From Nymphaea colorata (taxonomy: Eukaryota; Streptophyta; Magnoliopsida; Nymphaeales; Nymphaeaceae): a stretch of 64,000 nucleotides of DNA. Under the pieces are notes generated by a model, which did no database searches, had not been told where the DNA came from, and saw nothing but the letters and a program-made list of their open reading frames with translations. The DNA lies in the NCBI RefSeq assembly GCF_008831285.2, contig NC_045142.1, positions 8,966,713-9,030,712 on the forward strand. Reading direction: 5' to 3'. Every line of letters starts with the position of its first letter. The stretch's first letter is position 1. This document shows positions 23,454-36,100 of the stretch, piece after piece. The translations under genes and the position numbers were made by a program.

Positions 23454-26400
23454 GTAAGAAAAGATGGGATAAATAAAATGAAGAGGATTTTGCTCTTTTC
23501 CCGCTTCCTGTTCTCTTTCTGCTTTTCAAGTGTTTTGGATTCATTCCGTTTCTTGATCTCTTTCTCTTGTGTCGTTTTCTTCTTCGCCGTTTCGGAAATC
23601 TGTGCCTTCTTCTGTCGATCTGTGGTTGTCCTTTCGTCCGATTCAGAAATGTTAGGATTTGCAGCTCGTTGAAACCCATTTTTTCTCGATCTGATCTTCT
23701 TTCGCCTTGCTTCCTCTCCCTTTAGCTCGAGGAGAGCTAAAAATTGCGTCTCGTTGTAGGTTCGTCTTGGTGAAGTGATGGCATATGGCGATTTGAGGTT
23801 TTCATCCTTGAAATGTTTGGATCAATGATGGGAAAACGTTACTTTGTCTTGTTCTATTGTCTGGGTTTTGATGTTACCGTTCTTTCCATAATTTGTTCTC
23901 TGTTGGTTTTCTATGGTGCTCTGAGTGGTTTATTTCTTTCTGATTGTGGTAAAAAATCTTGTGTTCGTGGCTTGCGAATGCTAATTATCCTAAAACATCG
24001 TGAGTTTTATTCGGTTGCGAGCAATCCAATAGTAGGAAAATATGGGACGTTGCGGTCAAGAACTACATTTCTAACTTCCTCAATTATGGCATGTAAGAGT
24101 CTGAATCTGAACTGACTTCTTCATTGATATGGATTTTGGGGATTCTCATATAGTGTTGGGCTCGTTTAGTGTCAGGTCTGTAGGCTACAGAAGTTCTTGG
24201 TCAGTTGGGGACCCTTGGAATTTAATGCTATGGTCAGATTCTCAAATCCGTGAAGTTGAATCGGCGACTATTGGGATGATACTGAAATTTAGCTCCCTAA
24301 ATTTTGTTTGACGTGTTATTGGAAGGTTAAAGTTCGGTTTAAACTTAACAATGATTAAGAAGTTCTTTCTTTGGAGCCTTTTTTTTAGGCGTGGGGGTGG
24401 TGATGAAAAGTGTAGAGTGCGATGCATGGCGTTAAAAGTGGAACAAGTGAGGCTAAATTTCTTCAAAAACTTTCTTTTGTTGGTTTTTTCTTGTAATTTG
24501 GAAGGGTGTCGACCACGGTTATAGTGAACAGACAGGTCTTTAGGACACCATCCGTCTAAAATGCAAAAGTATTAACCATGTATGGATGAGTGGAGAAGCT
24601 ATTGTGTCTCAGAAAGGCTTTTATGGTCATACTATTTAGGACAGACGATTATCCTGCGGTTCAATTGCAGCTGTTCTGGATAAATTTCCTGCATGTGTGA
24701 AACTTATTTGTTTGGAAACATTTTAAAATTGTGCAACTCATGCAAACCTGTTTCTGATAACATGCCAGCTCATTTCCCTTAACTTTCAAATTTGAACAAA
24801 TTTGCACTAGAATTAAATAAATTTTTTTACATTCTTTGAGTGCCAGTAATTTCGTGAATGTGATACTTTATGTTAGTTGCGTTATCTCTAAATTCTTAAT
24901 CTTTAGGCTGCATCATAAACAGCTTATTTATAAAAAAATATTCTAGTATAATAAAAATAATATACTTATTTGTATGGCATATAGTAGTTTCATAGCCACA
25001 ATTAATGTACATGTGCATTTTAAAGAGTTTGCTCTCTGTCTCTCCCTCCCTCCACATCTCCATGCACACATGACTATCATTCTCAGGTTTTTACTTAGGA
25101 AAATCTTTCAGAATAAAAAAAAATATTAAGAATAATAAAGAACTATGAAATTATTAGTTTCTGTCATTTTTTCTTACAGAAATTGTTGAAAACTTAAGAT
25201 ACTTATGAAATATTGGAACAAAATTTAGAATATATTAAAAATATCTTTTTAGGAAAACTCTATGAAAATATCTATTATTGTGATATTTTTCGTTTTCACA
25301 ATATTTCTCCCTTGTTACATTTATTTTTGTAATTTCTCACAATATTTTGAAAATATTATATATATATATATATATATGTTCTCAGCTCTTTCTTAGGAAG
25401 GTTTTGTCTGGAAATGTAAATTTTTTTCCTTGGAAAGCATGAAATTATGAATTTTTATTTTGCTGCAAAAAATATTGAACCAAAAATATGCATTCAAAAT
25501 ATGTGTAGTGTGTACAGTTTTTTCAGAAAGAGAAAATATTTTTTGATATTTTTTATTCGGAAAATACCATAAATTTTTTTTGGAAATAATCTTTTCGAAT
25601 TTTGTCAGTGCAAGAATTTTACGAAATACAACAGTTAGTGGTGAATAACGTATATGGAAATTGGTTTAGCAGATTTATCCATCTGGATAGTCTTTAGCTG
25701 TTTCTTAAAAAATTTAATTGCATAGATGAACGTAAATTTTTTGAAAATTAGGTTTAAAAAGTGATGAAAATCCAAAGGTAAGTCTGTTATCTTAAAATCC
25801 TTGTAGAATCTGCCCTATACATTGGATTTTCATGCTTATTTGAACTGTATAGTTTGGACTTTGGACTAAGTCACATTGATACTTCCAAAAGCATGAGGTG
25901 TTGGTGAGAAGCAGCTGCAGCACTGTCACCAACATGTTGACACATTCAGGACATGGCGTTCTTCATACATGGATATCCAAAAACTGGACATGTGTGTCTT
26001 CTGGAAAATGATTTTTAACTAAAAAATTGGAGGATTCTAGATGTATATCTATGTTCTTGGATTCTGGCATTTTGTTTCCTCTTCTTCTATCGTGCTTCCC
26101 CTCTAATATGGGGTTAACTAAGAGCCATTTGTAATGCATTGAGGCTTAGAGTAAGATTCTCTTTTTACTCGTCCTATTGATTTTTTTTTTGCCCCTTTCC
26201 TTTATGTTTTCCTGTTTTGGCCATTCTTCTTCTCTACTTTTGCTTTTATTATTTCTTGATGCTATTTAAAGTGGGACATAGACAAGGAATATTGTGCAGT
26301 ATGTCTTTTCACTTCTAAGTTTTTGACTCACACACAGAGAAAAATGGAGCTTTTAGATTTGACCATCATTGTCTGTCTGTCCTTTGAACCAGTTTTAAGT

Positions 26401-28309
26401 CAATTTCACAAATCCAATCATGTGGATGGTTGTGGAATATCCAAAACCTCTATATTGCATGGACATGGATATGCATGTCTCTCTCTCTTACTTGATACAG
26501 TAGTTAAAAACTTAAAAATTTCTATTACGAGTGTTTCTTCTATCCCATTCACTGCAAAGATATGACCTCCCCATTTCAAAACCATGGAGTCAAACAAGAA
26601 ATTATTCTTTTTTGGTACAAAAAATTTTCTTGTGTAATATACTGGTAGCTGCACTGAACAAACTGCCTTTCCTGACGCCATGCAGCAATCTTTTTTGTAT
26701 TTGGTCCCTGTCCAAATCCTGAAGCACGCACAAAAAAAGGAATAAATGTGGTCCACTGAAAGCAGACTGTAGCTGTTGCCTCTAAATGATTTTTGAACCT
26801 TCCGAACGTGATATATGTGCTTTGGGTTTCATTTTACATGATGTGTTGCTTGAATGCTCTGTCATTCTTTAGATTGTTAACTATAAGCAGGCTTGGTGAT
26901 AGTGTCTTCATGCTTGAATATAACATCTCTTGCTTCTTTGGTTTTTAGCTTGCTGCCACAAAAACATGTCATTCTGAAGCATGCCAAATGTCTCAGTTTA
27001 TTGCTTTGTGGAATCAAATAAGTCTAATACATTTACTGAAGTATTATGTCTGTTGCGGCTAAAATGTATGAGTATAGTGCAGATAAAGCATTTTCGAAAA
27101 AATTGCATGCAGGTGTGGGAAGAGGGCCATGTGTGTGTGTATATAAATATACACACGTACACACCCATACGTGCTATGCATGATGGTGCAAAGGAAGAAA
27201 AACAAGTATTTACTAATTAATAAATACACTCTAGAGTTGATAAGCTAAATTAAACAACTGGGGAACATGAAACAGTTAATATGCAAAAAAGATTTGACTT
27301 GGAACATTTTGGAGGCTTGTTGATACATGTATCTGGATTTTATCAGAAGACCTTTTAGGCTCTGAGATTTGTCAAAGACAATCAATAATATGCAGGTTTC
27401 TGATACTGCAAATCCATATAAGCATGTTGTTAGGCCTTATTTGAGATCATGAATTGTGTCTCAAAATCTAGTTGGGGATTTATTGATACATTATTGCATA
27501 TACACTTTCATGTTTACCCCTTCGCAGGTGTTCGAACTGATTACTTGTTGAACCAATTTTGTCTTGAAAATGTTCTGTCCCATATTTGAGATGAAGTTGT
27601 AAACCTTATTTAGTGAAGATGGCCAATGGCTATATCTGCTGTGATTGTTGGATTTAATTTTACCTTATCCAGTTATTTTCCAATTGTAAGTTCGTAACCC
27701 TTATCTCAGACTCGGTTCACAGATCTATGACCTTTAAACATGAATTATGGGTTCTGTCTTTCGAATCTACATACCTTCAATTTACTGAGGCTGGTCAAAA
27801 TTGTTTAATGTGGTAGGTTGTGCTTCATGATTGTAGAATGTTTGAGGATTGAAGAACCATGGCAAATGCAGAATTATTTTGTCCATCTGTTTGACACCAT
27901 GCAGTTGGTGGTTGCACTGCATGTTGGATGGTCTCGTTGACCATCTACAACGAGGCAACCATATAAGGATCAAATTGTATCCGATTTACACATGGTTGGC
28001 TCTGAGGGGAAAAAACTAACATTTAGACCGACATTTAAATGATTACTGATCCCTTTGAATTCATTGCTTGTGGCTTTTTTCATCTACTTCATGTCTTCCT
28101 TTCTACTGGCCTTCATCAGTTATAATTTCTATTTTATCAGATTATTCTGGACCATGAGCACTTAACCCTTCTACCTCTGAAGGAAAAGTTTGTGCCTGCC
28201 CTTCTATCTCTGAATTGTTATGTTTTGACATCAAGAGAGCAATCCATGCTTGTACAGACTTTTTGGTCTCTCTATGGTTTTCATGAACTTATCCACTGTT
28301 TACGTCTAG
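23454..28309 (+). other. Long first intron of the S1FA-like gene (inferred)
   Basis: About 4.9 kb between the donor after 23453 and the acceptor ending at 28309. It holds T-rich intron-like sequence, an AT-rich repeat at 25090-25190 resembling one at 56530-56640, and (AT)n at about 25355-25377. No extra coding exon of the family was recognised. Confidence 0.45.
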
Positions 28310-28315
28310 GAAAGC

Positions 28316-28525
28316 ATGACGACAGAGATCAACTCTAAAGGTGTCAGCGCAGGGCTGATTGTCTTGCTTGTTGTTGTTGGAGTTGTGCTGACCTTCATTA
28401 TCGGGAACACTGTCCTCTATATATATGCTCAGAAGAGTGCTCCACCAAGAAAGAAGAAGCCTGTTTCCAAGAAGAAAATGAAGAGAGAAAAGCTCAAGCA
28501 AGGTGTCTCGGCACCTGGGGAATAA
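28316..28525 (+). CDS. S1FA-like DNA-binding protein (small, single membrane-type helix and basic tail)
   Basis: A 69-residue protein. Residues about 9-37 ([20 protein letters not shown] and onward) form one hydrophobic helix. They are followed by [23 protein letters not shown] and the ending [10 protein letters not shown], which are hallmarks of plant S1FA proteins, first described in spinach as binding the S1F site of the plastid ribosomal protein S1 gene promoter. S1FA proteins usually have 15-25 more residues at the N-terminus. Here the ATG lies six bases after an acceptor (tacgtctag then GAAAGCATG), and the upstream exon seems untranslated, so the protein would be short. A coding upstream exon ending in phase 0 is the alternative. 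The family call is firm; the exact N-terminus is not. The stop TAA lies within AATAAA. Confidence 0.85.
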   Translation: MTTEINSKGVSAGLIVLLVVVGVVLTFIIGNTVLYIYAQKSAPPRKKKPVSKKKMKREKLKQGVSAPGE

Positions 28526-29489
28526 ACCTCCAATATCAAAATTTCAAGAGTCTGACTCCCTTTTTAGGTCTAGGTAGGCAGGATGTTCTTGTACTTGTAC
28601 TGTGGTATCTTGATGAGAATTTTCTTGGTTTTTGATTGCTTAGACCTTGCTGGAGATTTGTTAGAAATTGCTCTTGGCAATTGTTTGAACCATTTTTGGT
28701 TGACTCTCTCTCCATCCAGTGAACCGCCTGACAGTAGTTTAGCATTTTGGTTATGTGATTCATCAATCTGAAATTAACTTGGAACATTTTAGATTAGTTA
28801 AAGCATTTGGCATGCCAGATAAATTTCACCACCGAGGGCTCCATTAACAGCATCTTTCTGTTGTGGCTTGTTACTTGAGGATGTGGATACACATTGTGTG
28901 TCTGTGTGTGCAGGGACAAATAATTAAATGCGTCTCAAAGGTGACAAATAGAATTGCTAGTCAGATATTTGACGCGTGTAGCACATACTTTTGGAATTGA
29001 CTGGAGAAACATTGACGGCAAATTTAGTTTTTAGAAAGGTCCTGTTTAGTTAAATATTTAATGGATATAAAGATTGGACGTGAGTACTGATCAATGTTGT
29101 AAAAAATATCGATGAAACTGTTAAAAATCATTTTTTTAAAAAAAAATTCAAATACAACATGTAAAAATAAGCTTAAAATAAAATATTAAAGGATTTAAGA
29201 ATAGTTAAGCTTAACATGTGCCACCATGAAATCGGTCACCGGATTCGTTTGGTTAGCCGGTGAGTCGAACAGTAGTGACAATATTATAGCAGTTCTGGAC
29301 AAGCTGGTGTGAAATTCAGATCACAATCTCCTTGTTTTTTGTATAGCGTACGATTCTGTTTGATGGTATACCTCGTTCTCTGAATAGTTAGTGTACACCA
29401 ACCAAGACATTAGTGGTCTTCCTCACGACGTTTTGTATTTAAAATTCAGGTTCTCGTAATATTTTATGTTTAGAATGTACAACACTAGG

Positions 29490-29915
29490 TAGGCTGTTCA
29501 TTAGCAAGTTTGAGCCAAGTTGAGCCAGCTCAAACTCGGCTGAAGCTCGAGTTGAGTTTGATTTTATTAGTTTTTGCTCGACTCGGCTCGAGTTCTTAAA
29601 ACTCAAATTCGGTTCGATTAAGTCGAGCCGAAGATTGGCTTGAGCTGAGCCAATCATTTCATTAAAAAACTTATTTTTTATAGCAAGAGGCGGCACATTG
29701 AACATCCTTCATACCAGTCATGTGCATACCTGTTTGAGTATTTTACTTTTTTTTGATAATTTTATGAGACACATTTTATGTATTTGCTTTCTTGAGCTTA
29801 ACTGACTTTAGCCAAGCTGAGCCCACTTAACTCGAGAGCGGCTTGTTTTGGTTGTCGAGTTTATTTCTCAACTCGAACCCAACTTGAGCGAAAGCCAAAC
29901 CTTCATTTTGGGTTC
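29490..29915. repeat. GAGCTCGA/ACTCGA-rich repeat related to the 17.7 kb MITE
   Basis: Dense variants of AGCTCGAGTTGAG, GACTCGGCTCGAG and AACTCGAACCC, interrupted by AT-rich DNA near 29670-29790. The TAGGGGTGAAC end seen at 17734 was not found, so this is a truncated or diverged relative. Confidence 0.5.
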
Positions 29916-30029
29916 ACAAAGCCGTCAGGCTGCCCTGATGGTCTTTCATTTTTTTTCCCTCTCAAGTCCAGAGTGAGAATGGAGAGGCAGGACTGAGTCT
30001 CCATACGCCATCCTGTTACTTGCCGAGGC

Positions 30030-30480
30030 TCCAGAGGCTGAAATATCATTTTTCAAAATTTTAAATGGAACAAGTGAAATTTTTTAAAATTTGCATGTAC
30101 TTTTTTTTTTTTTTTTTTTTTATGTGGAGCCAGAACCCATGCAGTGTCCCTGGGCTCTGCCCGGCAGGGCTCTGCTAGGTAGTGCCACCAACAAAGTCTC
30201 CACACACCACCGCCCTCTAACCGGCAGACCTGCCAGGGCTCTGCTATTGTTTAGGCGGTGCCACCCACCGGGGTTGGGAGTCATCCGCGAAGGGACAGAG
30301 CGTCTCCCACCTTGCCCATTCTCACATCAGATTGATAAAAAAGACAATCAAGGGAATCATAAAGCAGAGGTACAAAATCTTTTTGTCAGAAGGCCGAAGC
30401 ATTTAACATATAATTTTTATATGGGTTAAACTAAAAATTTTAAAATTTATAAGTAAATTTTAATCAGAGGGGGGAACATG
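30030..30480. repeat. Dispersed repeat copies around a GC-rich segment
   Basis: The AT-rich family modules (GAAATATCATTTTTCAAAAT, a T20 run, TGTGGAGCCAGAACCC) precede a GC-rich stretch (30150-30330) with GGCAGGGCTCTGCTA and repeated GCCACC. The open frame in it has no recognisable family. Confidence 0.4.
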
Positions 30481-30547
30481 ATTCCTACCAGCCTCCTGCC
30501 TCCACCCTGCAGCCCCATTACTAATGGAGTTTGGGGTTCATGATCTC

Positions 30548-30549
<2 letters not shown>

Positions 30550-30590
<41 letters not shown>
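30550..30590. repeat. (TA)n microsatellite
   Basis: About 20 TA units directly abutting the first GC-rich hairpin. Confidence 0.95.
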
Positions 30591-30593
<3 letters not shown>

Positions 30594-30674
30594 CTGGCGT
30601 GAGTGCCTGCCCACGCCAGCCCAAGATAGATATATATATATAGGGCTGGCGTGAGTGCCTGCCCACGCCAGCCC
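30591..30674. repeat. Two tandem copies of a perfect GC-rich hairpin
   Basis: GGGCTGGCGTG and CACGCCAGCCC pair perfectly over 11 bases around a 10-base loop, at 30591-30622 and again at 30643-30674, joined by a TATA run. A third left arm without its partner lies at about 30821. A related hairpin occurs at 61672-61701. These look like ends or foldbacks of a transposon family. Confidence 0.85.
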
Positions 30675-31199
30675 AAGATAGCTCCATGTTTTTGCCTGCT
30701 TTATTTCAAGTTTGTTCGTGCATGTACCGGCTTCGGCTTCCGTTTTTCTTTTCATAAAATTAAAATTATGAGCATTCCACACACATGAGAAAGAAACTCA
30801 ACTGCTTGAGCCAGCGTGGGGCTGGCGTGAGCAGACAGCCCAAGGTACTAGTACATAGTGCCCCATAGCCAAAAATTTCTGGCTCCGCCACTGTATATAC
30901 ACGCACATGTACACGTATGTGTGTGTGTGAATTGAGATCAAGTTTGTAGGGTATTGCTAAGAGAACCATAAACAATTGCTACATCATATACCATCATCAA
31001 TGCATCAGTGGTTAAGGACTTTTAGTAGCAATTTTTAAAATTTGAACCATCCGGCAATGTCTGGCAGCCAGCTCATTCCAATTCTTAGATATCCACACTC
31101 ACTATTAAGGTGCTTGATAAGAAAAACAGTTCTTGAAACACATGTTTTTAGCACACATGTTGCAAGAATACCATGTCTTGTTCTGACAAATGTGGGGAG

Positions 31200-32740
31200 A
31201 TTATATCCGGTGTTTGATTATTAGATTTAAGGACAAGATTCACAATTGCAGCATGTTCTTTTCAACAAATATATAACCTTTTCCAACTGGTTGTCAAAAT
31301 GCCGTCTATAAAATATGGAATGAGAAAACGGATCTTATTAGTCGCATGGGATCTGATGGGAAAGATCACAATAGTGGAAAAGGCACAAGTAGTACCCGAA
31401 TTTGTAGCATGCACAAACAACCTTTTGTCTTAAAGAGTGGGAACCGAAAAAAACTAGGGGCAGCTTGGGTGCATGTTACAAATTCGAATAGCTGCACCCT
31501 TTTTTTGAAAATTTTCTATTCTTAAGATTTAGTCGATTAGATTTCGCAAAATGGATGATAGTCGGTGGTCCATACGGTCTTATATAATGTGAAAAGGAAT
31601 TAAAATGAATAGAAAAATGTACAAATTATTTAATGGAGTTTCAACTTTCAAACCATTAGATGAACAGATGCTTAATTGAGTTGGCTTCAGAAAAAAAAAA
31701 CAACTTTCAAGAATATCTAATATGTTTTTTTTTTCTAAAGATATTTAAGCACAAATTTCTCCACTTAACAACTTAGAACTTGTTATGTTCACCATACGGT
31801 GTATAAAATTTTCGTGCACTAATATGGTTAAAGAAGAAAATACTTTTGGTTAAAATAAAAATAAAACTTTTTGTAAGGATACAAAAGAAAATCGAAAAGA
31901 ATAAAACAACTGAAAGAGGATTTTTTTTGTAAAGAATTTTCAAAATACCCTCTTTTTCTTTTAGCATATATAAGTTGCGTGCATCGAGCGGCACAAGCAA
32001 CTTGCTCTCTTAAAACTGAACCTCAAGAGTAGAGTCTTCCATGTTAGGGAAAATGGTTTATAGCCATATTCCGGCAATAACAAAAGTATTTGTGTAGCTA
32101 AAAACACAATACAACCCCCACCTTTTTTCTTTTCATATTAAACTCTTGAATGCTCTCAAAAGAATGAGCCATAACGGGAAAACCCATGAGGACTTAAGGG
32201 TTGTTTGACAACAAAAATACTTTTCGAGTGTCTTATGAATCTATCCCAAAAATTGAACCACCTGGGCAAGCGCTGCCTTTGCACCATTAGCAATCTTTTA
32301 TAAAAGCTCAATGTTGTGCATGCGATGCACCACCCATGGAGAGAAGCATACAATGATAGCCGAGGCAGAGGAGGAGGACAAAAATCATTATCAGACTTGC
32401 ACCTACGGATCCACAATAGAGGCAAGAGAGAAGCAAAGACAACGGTGAACCGGAAGACCTTTACTCTGATATTACGAGTCAAGCATAGAACATCCGCAAT
32501 CGGCAACACAGAGAAATAGGGATAGGAGATCGAGTTGTGTGCACACCCCTGTGCCCATGACAAATATACACAAGCAAAAATAAAAAAAGGGGGTTGGAGT
32601 ACTTTAGAATATTTTCATAAAGATATGAACATTGTAAACTTTTAACATTTTCATAATCCCCATTTCATCCTTTTAAGAAGTTTCATTTTCTAGTTTATTG
32701 AGGGTATTTTGGTCATTACACATTCTTGAAGTGTACAAAT
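31200..32740. other. Intergenic, no gene recognised
   Basis: AT-rich sequence with short open frames on both strands, none resembling a known family. The GGTTGTTTGACAACAAAAAT stretch near 32190 resembles material at about 45525-45700 and may be a shared MITE. Confidence 0.4.
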
Positions 32741-33110
32741 ATATCTGATTTGAATTGGATATCCAACCGATTCAATCCAAAAAAATCGGATATGAAAAAA
32801 AATTTAATATTCGATTAAGAAATCAGATCGATTTGGATTTAATAAATGACATCCGATCGGATTCGGATATGCATAAAAATCCGATTGGATTCGGATGAGA
32901 TTCATTTTTAGACAAATATCTTGTATCTAATGCTATTAAATTTTGAAAATTTACTGGTTGAAAATTCGGATTCGGATACAAATATAAATATACAAATTAA
33001 ATTCAGATCAGATTCTAAAATCGGATTGAAGATTCAGAAAAAGCGGATATGATTAAAGATTGATCCGATCTGAATTGGTTCAGTTGATATCCTTATGTGC
33101 AGGTAACCAG
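32740..33110. repeat. GGATTCGGAT-rich repeat, likely MITE
   Basis: Many variants of ATCCGATCGGATTCGGATA. The edges TTGAATTGGATATCCAACCG and (reverse complement of the right edge) GGATATCAACTGAACCAATT are partly similar, suggesting degenerate terminal inverted repeats. No coding capacity. Confidence 0.5.
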
Positions 33111-33809
33111 TTTCGTAGGGATAGAAATAAAGTTGCATGCACACAACAAATATATATACAAGGAAAAAAAAAGGAAGGAAGTTGGGGTACTTTAGCTGGG
33201 GCCTTGACTGAGGCCGTCTTGTCGACAGCTTGATCAAGCCTGTCCCTAATTCGGCGTCAAAAGGTTGGTTGTGCTCTGGATGATAGTGGGACCATTTTAA
33301 ATATTAATTAGAATATATATAGTTTCTACCATCATTTCAATATGATTTCTTCTTTCACATTATCGTGTCTTGGATAATAAATAATCCATGTGATCAATCA
33401 CGCGATGATCAATGTAACTCATGTGCTGTTGTCGGAGGAAGCAGTGGGGGCAGATCGATAATGCATGGCGACGGCAAGATCCGATCTCTTGATTGTTTGT
33501 TGAATTTAGGCATCCCATTCGTTTGCAAGTGGGGAACGTGTGTCCCAAAGGCCGTTCGTGCAACTCCAAGCACTTGTACTTAGCTTGTCCAATTGTTCCT
33601 CGCTTTCTTCTAGCTGGTGGGTTTATTGGGGCCGGCCCTGTCTGCATCCGTGATTCTCAAAATTTTTCTCTCTCAACCAAAGTAATTTTTGGAGGATTCC
33701 TCTTCTTTATGTTGGTTTCCTTGGCTACATGATATATATATAGTAGCCATAAAGAGAGAGAGAGAGAGAGCATCTTAGTTTGGTTAGAGTTGTCATCGCC
33801 TTGACCACG

Positions 33810-34010
33810 AATGGGGCCAAGGGGGCCAGTAGGAGCCATAGCAGCCCCCCTCAAGTTTTTTTGCTTTTTTTGTTTTTAAAATAAACATGTAGTTCTAAAA
33901 ACTTTTCATTCAGCATGTATACAAATTTTGAAAAATTATATTTGGGCCCCTTTTGATACTATAGTTTAATCTTTCTAATGAAAAATTTCTAGCTCCATAT
34001 TTGACCTTGA
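33810..34010. repeat. Dispersed AT-rich repeat family copy
   Basis: GGGGCCAAGGGGGCCAGTAG, CAGCCCCCCTCAAG and the AT-rich body with AATTTTGAAAAATTATATTT followed by GGGCCCC. Confidence 0.55.
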
Positions 34011-34649
34011 CATAGAACAATGAGCAGAATTGTTTTTTAATATAATGGTTCCTAACATAAATTATTAGCTATTTTCAATATATTTCATCTTCAAAGTATT
34101 AAGTTCGCCAAGTTCATCCATTTCAAATTTCTAACAATCCATCCTACAGGATACATGTCTTCATAATATCTTAATGGATAAGAGGTGAGATGTAATAAGT
34201 TTCTTCATAGAATTATAATACTAAATCGTAATACTAATTATAGATTCTTCAACATTTGCTATGTCTCAATAGATAAGAGGCAAGTTATACTTATATATCT
34301 CTAGGTGTTTCCTTTTTTATCCAAAAAGCTAATAACCATAAAAGTGTGGTGTTCGTACCTAGAAAATTAAAATTGACAAAAAATCATCTTTTCAGATGTC
34401 TAATAGGATTTTAGTGTCAAACTTTTTGGACTTTATTTCTTAAATCTTTATAAAATCCTTCCAATACATTGAAGAAAATTTATTTTGTTATGCCTTGATT
34501 CTTAGGTTTTTTAAATGTAGAGATAGCATATAGGCAGTTAATTTTGTAAAGGGCAATCTTTAGATACCAAAGTTATTCATACATTTTTATTTATATATTA
34601 AAAGAATTAGAAGTCCTTATAACAATTTTCAGGTAAGTAGGTGGAGTTC

Positions 34650-34870
34650 ATCTCACCACCCAAGTGAAAAACAAAGACTCCCTCCCGATGCATCCATCCA
34701 TGATCCATGACTCTCATTCTTAAGTAGCTTGCATATCTGTGACTCTTTTTGTATAGCACATAAGAGTTGATACCCCGAGACTCGAACTAAAGACCGGCCG
34801 TCAAACAGCCTTTGACCCAATCTGTTGTGCTCCTTAGGGATGGTCATCTTTATACAAGGACACGTCTATC
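34650..34870 (-). mobile_element. tRNA-derived SINE relic
   Basis: On the minus strand GGTCTTTAGTTCGAGTCTCG contains a B-box-like core (GTTCGAGTC). AGCACAACAGATTGGGTCAA about 30 bases upstream is a degenerate A-box region, and CAACTCTTATGTGCTATACA follows. The order and spacing match the plus-strand copy at 21690-21860. Confidence 0.55.
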
Positions 34871-35924
34871 ATGTTGGACAATTTTTATTGTTATTGTTAG
34901 TCTATTCAATGATCTAGAAGCTCAAGACTCAGGGATGGATCCCTTCTGTCCGTTGTTATAAGGTATACAATTTGTAAAAAAAGACATTTCTAAAATGGAT
35001 TAGTCATGCGCCTTCCCAAACATTTTTTCCATTACCATGTAGACTGGTTCATTCCATATTCCTCTCAACCTGCTTACATATAATCTCATTAGAAACATGA
35101 CGATTGATATTGCATTAGCTCCTTAAAGTATTTGTTGTGCAAACTTTGGAATTGAAAGGAGGAAGAAAATAAAGAAAACAGTAAAAATAAACTGAAGAAG
35201 TAGTCGTTTTGTGGGGGGATGTGTGTGTGTATGTAGAAGTTGGTAAAATGAAATAAAACTGATCCTTAGATGGAAGAATTCTTGGCCATAAGAACTCTTT
35301 TTCAAAGAAGAAGAAGCACCTGAGTTGGTTAATTATTCAAGCAAAAAAGAAAAAGTATGGCTACTGTTATGGCTATCTGGAAGTTTTTTTTCCTCTAGCC
35401 AGAAATGCAGTTTTCCTTTCGAGATATCACTCGTTTTTTAGTTCCGACATGTTTTGAACTCAATTGCACATGACAAAGGCTACATTGGACCTAAAGGACT
35501 TAGATGGAACTGATATCATATGATCAAGTGAATGCAAAACAGTACATTCTTCTCCCTTGAAAACTTGCCTTTTAATGGGAATAAACAACTTGATAGCCAT
35601 CCTTCTTTGGTTTAAGATTGTAATGTATATAAGCAGAAACACTTCTGGGGTAGCCAAATAACTCTGCTGGTGGTTGAGCAGAAGAACAACCACCTTAGAA
35701 GACCAATTAAAAGAATTTAAGGAGTCCAAAGGCTCTCAAGTTCAACTAGTTAGTTTGGTGAACACCTTTAGAGAAGGGAAAAAAGGTGTGAATCTAGTTG
35801 GTGAGGAGCAAGAAATAGATCTTTTTCAGGTTTCAACTTTGTGGCAGTTCAGTCAAATAGTATGAAGAGGAAACTCAAAGTAGAAAGGTGTGCAGACATG
35901 GAAGGAGTAAAACTTCTAAAGGCA

Positions 35925-36100
35925 GGGGCCATGGCCACCTTTCAGATTTTTAGAAAATAAAATTTTACTTGTAAATTTTAAAAATTATAGTTTTAATCTA
36001 TATAAAAATTTGAAAATTTATCTTTTGGCCTCTGTTAAAATTTGAAACTATAGTTTGACCCACATAACAATTTTTTTTTTAGCTCAAACCCTGACAAGAA
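35925..36100. repeat. Dispersed AT-rich repeat family copy
   Basis: GGCAGGGGCCATGGCCACC, then AT-rich modules CTATATAAAAATTTGAAAAT and TTTTGGCCTCTG, ending near TTTAGCTCAAACCCTGAC. Confidence 0.55.

Noticed and set aside
23478-23672. Plus-strand frame MKRILLFSR... as the first S1FA exon
   Set aside because: Phe/Ser-rich and intron-like, lies after a strong donor at 23453, and resembles no S1FA N-terminus.
23221-23679. 152-codon minus-strand frame with a Ser-Leu repeat
   Set aside because: Produced by the (GA)n tract and antisense to the S1FA-like gene leader.
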